Assembly (NCBI RefSeq): GCF_910592395.1
Contig: NC_088325.1
Coordinates: 1,800,001-1,864,000 of the forward strand
Origin: Lineus longissimus
Taxonomy: Eukaryota; Nemertea; Pilidiophora; Heteronemertea; Lineidae
DNA length: 64,000 nt
Direction: 5' to 3'
The number at the start of each line of letters is the position of its first letter. Positions within the stretch are counted from its first letter, which is position 1. Positions 49,967-61,250 of this stretch are shown here, piece after piece. The notes beneath the pieces are model-generated. The model saw only the letters and a program-made list of their open reading frames with translations. It was not told the origin of the DNA and made no database searches. Both the position numbers and the translations under genes were made by a program.

Positions 49967-50405
49967 GTAGCCGTCAAGGCCAGAAAAGTTCACACAACCC
50001 GTAATTCCTTTTTAATGTTCGGTAAACTGTAAGAAAACCATTTATTTGTTGATCATTAACAGGTATAATGTACAGGTATTGGCTAAGAGAAAACTGAACA
50101 GAATATAATTTGAGAAATACAAGTTTAAATAACTCACCAATTCTTGGCTAGTTTACTGGGTAAAAAATACACCGCTCCAAGGGCATGGCAGAAGACCAAC
50201 TAAAATAGGTTCCCTCATGTGCACCCACAGCTCCGGCCCAGGTTAATTATATAAGCTATCTCATTAGGCCTACTATATTACAGCAAGTCAGAAACTCCAC
50301 AAGGGCCTGAGCCATAACTGCAACAAAAGGGGACCAAATGTAAAATATAAAAAGGTAACTTAAAGAAAAAGTAATTTGAATAAAAAATTGAATGAAATCC
50401 TTCAC
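49967..50405. mobile_element. Unclassified 439-bp insertion with target duplication
   Basis: This insert is flanked by AGGGTCT (49960-49966 and 50406-50412). It is absent from the parallel sequence near 28130, where AGGGTCGCAATTG is uninterrupted. There is no obvious inverted end, A-tail or open frame, so the class is unknown. Confidence 0.6.
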
Positions 50406-50796
50406 AGGGTCTAAATTGAATTTCCACACTTTCAAAAGTTAGTCTAATCAGAGTTTTTCAAGTCTTTCAAATATTTGAAAGACTCTGATCTAATAGAAGA
50501 AAGTTCTCATTCAACGAAACCCTTTAGTCTCCATAAAGTTGCGGCAACTATAGTTCACATCCCCGCCACTAGGGCTGCTAGACTCTTCCCGGGTGTATAT
50601 ATAATGCAGACTATGGATATATTCAATATTTACAACTCATAGGACCGAAGTGGTGGTGACCATCGCTTACGTCAGGAATCTCGACTACAAACATGACTAT
50701 ACCGTGCTAAAATGAACGAAAGATATCACAAAATCACGTATTTGAAAAGAGTTAAGGACGTTTTTGCTGCAATCATAATATAAGTATTTAGTTCAC

Positions 50797-50949
50797 CCGT
50801 CATCTGTTCATCAAGGAAAATGTACTTATAGAAGAAAGGGATTAAATCCGTGAGAAAGAGATTATAAATGTAGGGCGGAATGTTGTGGCCTTGACGGAGT
50901 CCTGTACCAATAAAAACCGGCGTGACGTAAACGACGGTCACAACCTTCC
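50797..50949 (-). mobile_element. Reverse-transcriptase-like fragment, copy 6
   Basis: This is a 153-bp open copy lying about 270 bases downstream of the gene D stop, in the same position relative to the gene as copies 2 and 5. Confidence 0.45.
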
Positions 50950-51218
50950 CTACATACTACGTTAACAATACAATATATCAAGTTATACACGGGCGCCACC
51001 TGTACGTCGGTGATGTCACAAGCACATACAAACACCTCGACAGAGGTGTCCCTTTAAAAATTTTCTGATCGGTCTTTATAGGGTACCAGCCACGGCAGCC
51101 GCGACGTGACTCTGACTGTCACTAGGGTATTTCGTTGGTGTGGCAGAGACGAGAATGTTGTCTGTTTGACGCACACACAAGTTATAATCAGCGCCACCTA
51201 TTGGCATGTTGATACCTA

Positions 51219-53268
51219 TTATTCCGAACTAAGTTGTCTGAAGTCCAAGTACCCTCCATGCGTTACTGGCGCTACTGGATCTAAATGCGCGTATGGTGAC
51301 CCTTGCTCGTTTGCCATATTGTCGTTCGAACGACTTGTAACCAACTCTTGGGCGCCATTCGAGCGACTTGGAGTCTGCCCATTGGACCCATTAGCTTGTC
51401 TTGAACTGCTCTCTGATGTACTTTGATCAGGCTGCGCGTCCTTGTGAATTCTTAGCTCTTTCTGTGCGTCTGTTACGAAGATTGGTAGGTCATTGTATGT
51501 ACCTTCAGGCTCCTGTCCCTCCTGGTCGCTTATTGGATCGCTTGAGATATACTCCCCAGACTCATCGTCTGAGGAGCCATTAGCTTGTCTTGAACTGCTC
51601 TCTGCTGTACTTTGGTCAGGCTGCGCGTCCTTGTGAATTCTTAGCTCTTTCTGTGCGTCTGTTACGAAGATTGGTAGGTCATTGTATGTACCTTCAGGCT
51701 CCTGTCCCTCCTGGTCGCTTATTGGATCGCTTAAGATATACTCCCCAGACTCATCGTCTGAGGAGCCATTAGCTTGTCTTGAACTGCTTTCTGCTGTACT
51801 TTGGTCAGGCTGCGCGTCCTTGTGAATTCTTAGCTCTTTCTGTGCGTCTGTTACGAGGATTGGTAGGTCATTGTATGTACCTTCAGGCTCCTGTCCCTCC
51901 TGGTCGCTTATTGGATCGCTTAAGATATACTCCCCAGACTCATCGTCTGAGGAGCCATTAGCTTGTCTTGAACTGCTCTCTGCTGTACTTTGGTCAGGCT
52001 GCGCGTCCTTGTGGATTCTTAGCTCTTTCTGTGCGTCTGTTACGAGGATTGGTAGGTCATTGTATGTACCTTCAGGCTCCTGTCCCTCCTGGTCGCTTAT
52101 TGGATCGCTTAAGATATACTCCCCAGACTCATCGTCTGAGGAGCCACACTCCGTTTGATTTTGCTGAGGTGCAGGAACTAGGCTTTGTCTGAAGTCCAAG
52201 TACTCTCCATGCGTTACTGGCGCTACTGGATCTAAATACGCGTACAGTGACCCTTGCTCGTTTACCATATTGTCACTCGAACGACTTGTAACCAACTCTT
52301 GGACGCCATTCGAGCGACTTGGATTCCGCCCATTGGACCCATTAGCTCTTGAACTGCTCTCTGCTGTACTTTGGTCAGGCTGCGCGTCCTTGTGGATTCT
52401 TAGCTCTTTCTGTGCGTCTGTTACGAGGATTGGTAGGTCATTGTATGTACCTTCAGGCTCCTGTCCCTCCTGGTCGCTTATTGGATCGCTTAAGATATAC
52501 TCCCCAGACTCATCGTCTGAGGATCCATTTGCTTGTCTTGAACTGCTCTCTGCTGTACTTTGGTCAGGCTGCGCGTCCTTGTGGATTCTTAGCTCTTTCT
52601 GTGCGTCTGTTACGAGGATTCGTAGGTCATTGTATGTACCTTCAGGTTCCTGTCCCTCCTGGTCGCTTATTGGATCGCTTAAAATATACTCCCCAGACTC
52701 ATCGTCTGAGGAGCCAATAGCTTGTCTTGAACTGCTCTCTGCTGTACTTTGATCAGGCTGCGCGTCCTTGTGGATTCTTAGCTCTTTCTGTGCGTCTGTT
52801 ACGAGGATTGGTAGGTCATTGTATGTACCTTCAGGCTCCTGTCCCTCCTGGTTGCTTAATGGATCGCTTAAGATATAATCCCCAGACTCATCGTCTGAGG
52901 AGCCGCACTCTGTTTGATTTTGCTGAGGTGCAGGGACTGGGCGTTGACCTGGAACACCCTGCTGCCATGTCGCGTAATCGTATGCACCCACGTCAACGTC
53001 TACGTCATCGTCGGACTCCGCAGGCTCATTCCTATGGGCTCCATGAACCGGAACGCGGTGCCCCTTAGGCAATGGCTGTGGGGGTTTTTGTCCATGCCAG
53101 CGTTCACGGTCAAACACATCATTTACGTGATCTGTCTCAATTTTGGCGTAAATGTGTACCTGAGGTTTTCCGTCTGTTGTGAATTCAACCCTGGTATCAT
53201 CGTAATCAGCGTTGTCATTTGCCGGTCGATGACACTGCCTCTTCCTCCATCGCAGCAGACCACGTTTC
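51219..53268 (-). CDS. Gene D terminal exon: tail with seven tyrosine repeats
   Basis: This 2050-nt terminal exon, starting KRGLLRWRKRQ and ending FRQLSSE then TAA, holds seven 63-residue units. Three come before and four after a spacer with SLYAYL and EYLDFRQ. One unit has GEYISSD instead of GEYILSD. The C-terminal spacer carries SPYAHL and GYLDFRQ. The 189-bp units are nearly identical in DNA, suggesting recent unequal exchange or conversion. Confidence 0.85.
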
Positions 53269-56200
53269 CTACAGAAGTAAATACAGTTTTATCAGAGAGG
53301 CTAAGATCTGGAATTTGGGATTCTCGTCACTCTACGCGAATAGCGATAAAGATCAAAACATCACTTCTAGTGCATGGCAGGTTAATTTCAGATTGGTACA
53401 TGTATGTCAAATAACTTTCCTCAATGATTCATTCCCCATGAACCGTCAATGTTTGATAAAAATCTGAAAGATTATTTATCGAATACTTCATCAGCTAGCT
53501 TCATGTGTTGATAGCTTCTGGGATATTAACTGTAAATCCTAATTATAGTGCGATCAAGAAACCAGTGTCGACAGCTATATGCCCCCCTCCCCCCTTCAAC
53601 TTCACCGAAATCTGTCGCCGTTTTACCAACAGACCTGTATCCGAAGTAGCTTACCATAAAATAATAGCCAGAATGACGACTGGTATCGTTACAATGCCGG
53701 CTCCAACAAGACCACCTACAGCTGCTGTAAAGAAAACAACTTTGGAGGTTATCTTCATCAGACTCAACCTTTTTTGCCAGACAGCGTGCAGTATGTATAT
53801 GAATGAATAGATTATCAGGACATGTTGAAATTAGAATCGACGTTTCTATGTTCGATCCGTCGAGCTTTTATTTGTCCATATTCGGCTGAAGTCAACCTGA
53901 CTCACCTATGCTTGTCTTGTCATCAACCTCATCATTGAAGACCCTGCTCCTGTATACAACATCACCACCATCTTCGACAACCATATAATAATAATATGAT
54001 TTATCGGGATCAACAACAAATGTTACATAGGTATTCTCTTGTTTAGGCACGGTGTGAGTCATGCAGTCGTCTGTGCCGGTCTGGCAGTATTTGATCTTCA
54101 GCCCTGTATATTTTCCAGTCACTCGTTCCCAGCCCGCGGTTATTATTTTACCTATCCGATTCACACCTTTAAGGGACGTTTTGGGTTTCTCTGCAAAGTA
54201 AAAATACAAACATGTTTGAAGAAATGGTTTAAACAATGGCCATGCACATGATGAGGATATGGGCAGGTCTAACGGAGAAATGAAATTGCCTACTTGTGTG
54301 GTAAGCCGTTGACGGCACGTAACTTGGCGAAGTTGCGAAATCGAAATCAACCATACCCCTATCTCATTAGACGCCAAGGCGGTTGGACGCATCTCAGCTT
54401 CTTGTCCTATTCAAAGACCGGCCGCACTGCTGAGAGTAATGATTCATAGAAACCCTTGACGTGCATCAGAGGTATTCCTCAAAAGGTAAATAACGCAGCT
54501 CAGGTGTGAACTAAACAACTGAAGAGATCGAATGTCTATAAAAGTCTCTAAAAGAGATCCACAAACCTGGTGTTTCCCCAAAAGCCACGTTGCTAAAGTT
54601 ACTCGTGTGAGTCCCCGTGTGGGAGTTCCTGCTGCGCACTCGAAACATATACCAGACATTCGACTCAAGACCCATAATCTTATGATACACGGCTTTCTTG
54701 AGACCTGGATCAGTCATTCCTCCTTGAGGAACCTCCGGGGCAACGTCCCAGTTGTCGGCAAACTTCTTGTATTGGACGTAAAATCTCTGCTCCGACCCGC
54801 CATTGATTTCTGAGATCCATGTGAGCGTCGCTGCTACGGCAGTTGAATTGACAACTTCGAGTTTGCTGGGTGCAGAAGGTGGACCTAAAATGAAGCAACA
54901 GTTGTGATATATATAGTTATGAGATGAATGTGCAGATTTGGTCTTTTAACGTCTCAGTGTTGGAATCACGAACTACATGTACATCAGTTTGGAATTGACG
55001 GCAAGATTCCCTGTGATGTCACTATCTGACAGCATAGACACATATACAGCCTTAAACACAACCACAGGTGAATGGTACATGATGCGTTGTATTGACCTTC
55101 TAACATGTCCGAAGACCTTGGGGGGGGGGGTTACCCTAAAATGTCATTTGGCACCCAAACGGTTAACAGGGCAACGATCACAGCTCTGTCTTTTAAAGTA
55201 AACAACAATTTTTTTAAAGTTCGTGCAGTGTCACGTCACCTTGTGTTAGATTCAACGGGGGCAACGCCATATTCCACAGTGTGTTTTTGGTAGCGATAAC
55301 TCGGATTTAAGGAATCAATACCGAGCTGGAGGTCCTTGGTTGTATAATTGCTTCTGGTTCATTCGAGTAGGTAATGAACGGTTGTGATTGATATTCAGGT
55401 GTTTGATACGCATTTCACTCGAAATTATCGATGGAATCAAGGAGTTTTGCCATCCGGGTTTTTTATACACTACGAGATACATTATTACTGAAGACCTTCG
55501 TCTTCTGATTTTTTGATTGCCATTAACCTCTTCTGGGTCCTTAAATAAATCCTTCAGAGTTCCTACAACCTCTCAGATTCCAATATCTCGAAACATATTA
55601 AATAATCTCGTGTAATTGGTTTTAGGGGGTAATTTGACCTAAAAATGTTGGCTTCATAGTTAAAAGAATTTAGCGGAATTTTATACCTAGTGTGGGAACC
55701 ATTCGGACTCTGCAAGCGCGTCTACGCTGCTCCGCCCCCGAGGCGGACGCTCGCGTCACGCCTATCTGTACAATAGCTTGACCAATCATTACCTTTCTTA
55801 CATCGTAATGTATTGTGATAGTTTTGTATCGGTCATGTTTTAGTTCAGTTCAAATAAAGTTATGTAGCACAGGGCAGATTGGCCTCGAACTCCTTCTCTC
55901 TCACTACCATATTAACTTCTACTGATAAGGCCTAGCTTAACAGTAGTCGTAGATCTTGTCTACTAAGTGCCGTGGCGATACACTAAGCGACACAACCAAC
56001 TTCGATTGCACAATCACAGAACTAACCCAACAACATATTTATGTATATCAAAACGGTTTAATGAACACCAAACCAAATCTGGAGGGTGTATTCCTGTTCC
56101 GCCTATTCCTGTTCCGCCTATTCCTGTTTCGCCTAATTCCTTATTCGCCTATTCCTGATTCGTCTACTTCCTGTTTCGCCTAATTCCTGTTTCGCCTATT

Positions 56201-59200
56201 CCTGTTTCGCCTAATTCCTGTTTCGCCTATTCCTGTTTCGCCTATTCAAATGTATTGCTAACATCCCCACAGACGTAGGAATATGAACCGTCCCTTACTA
56301 TAGTGTTAAAGGCTATCATTAAGAATAAAGTCTGAAATAATGGATTTAGCGACATGTCAATTATTTCAGTATTATTCGGAATAACTTTGGAAAATTATAC
56401 ATAGCTTACATAGGCTTATGTTTCAGCTTATTTTAAAAGGCAAGAAATAATAGTAAGAAAGTTTTACCCTTTCATTTGAGAAATGTTTCTTAGGCCTGCA
56501 TTTTATATTGTGGATTCTCTTTCTTTTGTCTTAGTCAGTAACTGGCTTCTTAATAGAAAGAATACCTATAGCTACATTGTTCTTTATTATGACATGGGTT
56601 TACAGCTGATTTTGATCAAATAATTATGAGAATGTACAGTATTATGTATTTTTATCAAAAACTCATGAATTCCTGTTTTTATAAAATACAAAATGTAAGC
56701 AACTGCTTTACTCTACTTAATCTGTTAGTTTTTACTGTGTGTCAGTATGGTCATATGGTCCTATGGTCAAATAAGTCCCGGACTGTCCCCGCTTTCAAGG
56801 TGACTCTTTCAAAACGGTCATGGCATGGTTTGTTAACAAAGTTGATGGCATTTGATTAGTCAAATTGTCATCACATCGTTAACATCATCCAATTGTCCCC
56901 TCACATTTTCCACATAAAATGGACATGCATCCCTAAGGTTCCCCCTGGGAGAGTCGATTTATTGTAGGGGTACTGGAAAGTAGGCGAAACAGGAAGTAGG
57001 CAAAACAGGAATAGGCAAAACAGGAATAGGCAAAACAGGAATAGGAGGAACAGGAATAGGCGGAACAGGAATAGGCGAAACAGGAATAGGCGAAACAGGA
57101 ATAGGCGAAACAGGAATTTCGTAGGCGAAACAGGAATAGGCGAAACAGGAATAGGTGATGTGGATGTAAATTTGGAATATCCGATTCTCAGCGATTTGAG
57201 ACTTGATCCCTGTCTGCCAATTTCCCAAAAAGTCCCCGCTTTTATACCATTTCATCCCTAACAAACCCCTCAGCAAGACACAACAAGAATTATTGCCCTT
57301 CCAAACATTTCAATATTTAGAGAAACGGCCACCCGAAACCTGCCAAACCGGCGACCATCTCATTAAGGATGTACATGTACATAAGTAAGGTATTTAATTT
57401 AAGTGCACTTAAGGAATATCATCCTTCCTACCAAAAATACCCTTTCAATTTTAGTAGCAAGTTATTAGTATTGAAATATGCATCAAGTAATTTCATTTTG
57501 TTGCGGCTATGAAAACCTTACTAATTACATCCTCTCGACCCACGAAATGTTTGGACGGCCACCAAAACACTGGCACAACCGAACATCAATTGAAAAACAA
57601 TATACATTAGTTTGTGCATACTTAATCCCCTCTAAAGAAAATACCCTTCTAAAATATGTACTGAATGACCCATGAAAGATAAGACACTTAGAAATCCCAC
57701 AACCAAACCCATCATTTTATATTCCAAATTGGCTATCCGTAACAACTATTCGATACACGTAGCCACACTATGAGATTTTTCTGGACCCCCATTCCTACCA
57801 AGGGCTTTAGAATTGACTCTTGAGGTGGCCATTGAAATACACCCATCTCCGTTGGTAAACCATTAACAACAGATGATACAACTTACCTGGTTTGAGAAGC
57901 TTAAATTTGAAAACCTTCGCTTGAAATCCACTCGTTTTCACAGAGCACGTATAGTTCCCATAATCGGAGGATTTGACGTGTTCGATGGCCAACTTGCTCG
58001 ACGTCCGCCCGGAAATGATTTCATATTCGGACGATGAGTTCGAAAAGATGTTGTCATCTTTGATCCAGACGTAACCAGTTGTTGCCGGAGTCGGGTTAGC
58101 GATGATGAACAGTTCAAACGATGCCTCCTTGCCTATCTCACCCACCACGTCATACGTCATGCTGGCCTCTGGGTCTATTCTAGGAGAAACTGTGGGTGAA
58201 AAGGAAGTGTTCAGTGGCCAATGCATAATGCAGTGTGCACTGCATCAGGGAAAGATTTTGTAAACGGATAAAAACTGTTAAGTTCTTTTCAGTCCTTCGC
58301 CAGGACCTGCTGAGTATCTCGGCAGATATATTACAAAGAATGCAGAACCAAACTTACAATGCACAGTCAGGACTGCAGATGCCTGTCCCATCCCACCAAG
58401 ATTCCAAGCCTTACAAGAGTACGTCCCACTCCTATCGTATGGTATGCGCACGAACTCGAAAAGCTTCCCATTCTGTGTGCTGGTCTCGGAGTCTTGGATA
58501 ACCTGTTCCGCAGTGGAGCCGCTCTTCATCCAAAGCCACTGGTACCGCGAAATAATCTCTGATTGGTGGACGCTGACGCTGGTAGCACATTCAAACTGCA
58601 CGAATTCATGTTCATTCACAGTAGTCTTATTGATTTTGACTTCAACATCAGGCGGAACTGAAAACAGAAGGTGTTACTGATTAATCTTAGGAAAGCCTAA
58701 GAGATTGTTGCAGAATGTTAAAGCAAAGCTCTAGAGAGTTGGTTTTATATAGAAATCCAACCCATTTTGGCCAAATAATTAGGTATTGGAAGTTTGCATA
58801 AAAGTGGAGGGCTGTTTGGCAAAGATTGCACTTCAAAGAATTTGAAAAGTGTTTATGAAACTGACCAGTGGGAATTACTACATGTATAGTCTGATATTTT
58901 GAGAGAGATTTTGTGGTTGAAAATATGCCGGCTCATGATCGAGAGGTACACAGGCAGAATTGTCCATGCATGGATCATTGATGGGCCCATGGGTGGATGC
59001 ACTGATGGCCCATGGACTACCCAATGTTGGGAATTCCATCATAGGCCCACTGCCGTTGGTTCCCCTAAAAATGACCATATGCAGTAAAGTATAAACCCAT
59101 CGGAGTAGCAGTCCAGTCACCAAGTCTAACAGTCGATATATGATGGGGATTCTCCATCATCTATCCGTGGTTAGGCCTATGGATGGAACCTTGATAATCA

Positions 59201-61250
59201 ATCGCCATCATAGATCAATGGATGAACACTTTTTCCTGTGTAGTTGGTTTTCATTTGCGAAGTATCTGGTGCATCTAGAATTCAAGACAGATTACATTGT
59301 ATTTTGTATAACCCGATTCTTTTTCAACAAGTCGTGCCATATGAAACTTTAAACTCAACGACCCCCCTGTAAATCTACAAGATCCCCCTCGAAATTAAAA
59401 CTTGCATGATGGCTTCTTTGAAGCTGTACCAACAGGCGCACCCTTGTTTCTTCCCACTGACAAGGCTTATTATAAACCGCGAGATGCGGAATGCGAAATC
59501 GCGAGATGCCAACCTCGGTGGGAGAACCACCCGCCACAGAATGTGTTGCAAATATCAAACCTGAAAAGGCAAACATTCATGAGACCGAGGCTATAGCGGG
59601 GAGCTATCTCATCCATGGTAATCTCTCACAAACCAATTATGTTCTCGTCGATTCTTTTCTGTTGATATTTAAGTGAGATTCCATACTTGGCGTGAAGCTA
59701 CTCTTTTAATTGAGGGCCTGAGATGTGTTTAGTCTGTCACGTGCAGACTCATGCATTACATTTGTGAGTCTGCCTCACGATTGGCTCATAGTGGCTACAC
59801 ACTGGCAACCAATCGGGAGCTAATTCGTAAGGGACAACGTATATTACAGATAATGGTCGTCGATGTTTTATCATGAAATTTTATATTGAAATAAGCAGCA
59901 CGCGCATAACAAGGATCAAAGTCGTGTAACTTATGAATGAAACAGAAAACTTATAGGACAAACTAACAGTTAGCATTTCGTTCGCGTCGTATAGAACATT
60001 TAAAACGTATGAGTATATTCCGAGACGAAGATTGTGCCACGACAGAATCATGCTGCGAATAACACAAATTAAATCGTTTAGAATTAAGCCCACGCCAATG
60101 GCCGCTTTAGCGCCACTGACGTTGGTGCCTAATGGTATTAGGCTAGGATGTGTTATGATTTGTACGGCTACTCCTCCCCAGCCGGACGCTCGCGTCACGC
60201 CTATTTGTACAATAGCTTGACCAATCATTACCTTTCTTACATCGTAATGTATTGTGATAGTTTTGTATCTGTCATGTTTTAGTTCAGTTCAAATAAAGTT
60301 ATCTACACAGAGCATATTGGCCTCGAACTCCTTCTCTCTAACTATTCGATACATGAAGCCACACTATGAGATTCTTCTGGAACCCCATTCCTACCAAGGG
60401 ATTCAGAATTGACTATTAAGGTGGCCATTGAAATAGACCCATCTCCGTTGGGAAACCACTAACAACAGATGATACAACTTACCTGGTTTCAGAAGCTTAA
60501 ATTTGAAAACCTTCGCTTGAAATCCACTCGTTTTCACAGAGCACGTATAGTTCCCATAATCGGAGGATTTGACGTGTTCGGTGGCCAACTTGCTCGACGT
60601 CGGCCCGGAAATGATTTCATATTTGGGCGATGAGTTCGAAAGGATGTTGTCATCTTTGGACCAGACGTAACCAGTTGTTGCCGGAGTCGGGTTGGCGATG
60701 ATGAACAGTTCAAACGATGCCTCTTTGCCTATCTCACCCACCACGTCATACGTCATGCTGGCCTCTGGGTCTATTCTAGGAGAAACTGTGGGTGAAAAGG
60801 AAGTGTTCAGTGGCCAATGCATAATGCAGTGTGCACTGCATCAGGGAAAGATTTTGTAAACGGATAAAAACTGTTAAGTTCTTTTCAGTCCTTCGCCAGG
60901 ACCTGCTGAGTATCTCAGCAGATATATTACAAAGAATGCAGAACCAAACTTACAATGCACAGTCAGGACTGCCGATGCCTGTCCCATCCCACCAAGATTC
61001 CAAGCCTTACAAGAGTACGTCCCACTCCTATCGTATGGTATGCGCACGAACTCGAAAAGCTTCCCATTCTGCGTGCTGTTCTCGGAGTCTTGGATAACCT
61101 GTTCCGCAGTGGAGCCGCTCTTCATCCAAAGCCACTGGTACCGCGAAATATACTTTGATTGGTGGCGGACGCTGGTAGCACATTCAAACTGCACGGATTC
61201 AGTTTCATTCACAGTTGTCTTACTGATTTTGACTTGAACATCAGGCGGAA
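51219..61250 (-). CDS. Gene D: 3' part of Ig/FN3 receptor with seven tyrosine repeats
   Basis: Eight exons are visible: two Ig pairs (61250-60954, 60785-60483, 58657-58358, 58189-57887), two FN3 domains (54884-54567, 54190-53906), a membrane helix (53724-53655) and a tail (53268-51219). They sum to 3926 nt in one open frame, 1307 residues plus a split codon. The leader and V domains are beyond the right edge. Intron sequence at 63900-64000 matches the stretch just left of an Ig-pair exon, so a third pair probably follows. The tail carries seven 63-residue repeats, the most in the window. The 3.0-kb intron between the FN3 and Ig exons contains a 1.84-kb insertion. Confidence 0.85.
53655..53724 (-). 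CDS. Gene D exon: transmembrane helix
   Basis: This 70-nt exon encodes AVGGLVGAGIVTIPVVILAI then ILW. It is hydrophobic and uncharged, with a Pro inside the helix that genes B and C lack. Confidence 0.8.
53906..54190 (-). CDS. Gene D exon: fibronectin type III domain 2
   Basis: This is a 285-nt phase 1-1 exon with IGKIITAGWERVTGKY and YYYYMVVEDG. Confidence 0.8.
54567..54884 (-). CDS. Gene D exon: fibronectin type III domain 1
   Basis: This is a 318-nt phase 1-1 exon with the same FN3 signature as gene C (WYMFRVRSRNSHTGTHTSN). It ends at GTTTGT, the donor shared by all copies. Confidence 0.8.
56090..56247. repeat. 15-bp tandem repeat, left arm
   Basis: These are about ten units of TATTCCTGTTTCGCC with TTCCGCC and AATTCC variants, in inverted orientation to the array at 56979-57156. 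Confidence 0.8.
56979..57156. repeat. 15-bp tandem repeat, right arm
   Basis: These are about eleven units of GGCGAAACAGGAATA with GGCAAAACAGGAATA and GGAGGAACAGGAATA variants, complementary to the left arm. With 0.73 kb between the arms, the DNA could form a long hairpin. Confidence 0.8.
57887..58189 (-). CDS. Gene D exon: Ig domain (last pair, second)
   Basis: This is a 303-nt phase 1-1 exon with TGYVWIKDDNIFSNSS and DYGNYTCSVKTS. It joins to the first FN3 exon across the long intron. Confidence 0.8.
58358..58657 (-). CDS. Gene D exon: Ig domain (last pair, first)
   Basis: This is a 300-nt phase 1-1 exon. Its loop, TSVSVHQSEIISRYQWLW, is one residue longer than gene C pair 1. Length change in this loop recurs across the family. 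Confidence 0.8.
60483..60785 (-). CDS. Gene D exon: Ig domain (pair x, second)
   Basis: This is a 303-nt phase 1-1 exon starting SPRIDPEASMTYDVVGE, with DYGNYTCSVKTS. One visible change, SSPKYEII for SSSEYEII, is shared with no other copy. Confidence 0.8.
60954..61250 (-). CDS. Gene D exon: Ig domain (pair x, first)
   Basis: This is a 297-nt phase 1-1 exon. The loop between the core Cys and Trp reads TSVRHQSKYISRYQWLW. It has DRSGTYSCKAWN and a GTAAGT donor. Confidence 0.8.

Larger units (their letters stand above)
55907..57744. mobile_element. 1.84-kb insertion with inverted 15-bp repeat arms
   Basis: This insertion into the FN3-Ig intron of gene D is absent from genes B and C. Flanking ACTA (55903-55906, 57745-57748) may be a target duplication. 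Two arms of a 15-bp tandem repeat face each other: TATTCCTGTTTCGCC at 56090-56247 and its complement GGCGAAACAGGAATA at 56979-57156. Small open frames (57203-57388, 57478-57675) match nothing I recognise. Confidence 0.55.

Noticed and set aside
57203-57675. Two small plus-strand open frames in the 1.84-kb insertion
   Set aside because: There is no recognisable domain and no second copy to compare. AT-rich DNA gives such frames by chance.
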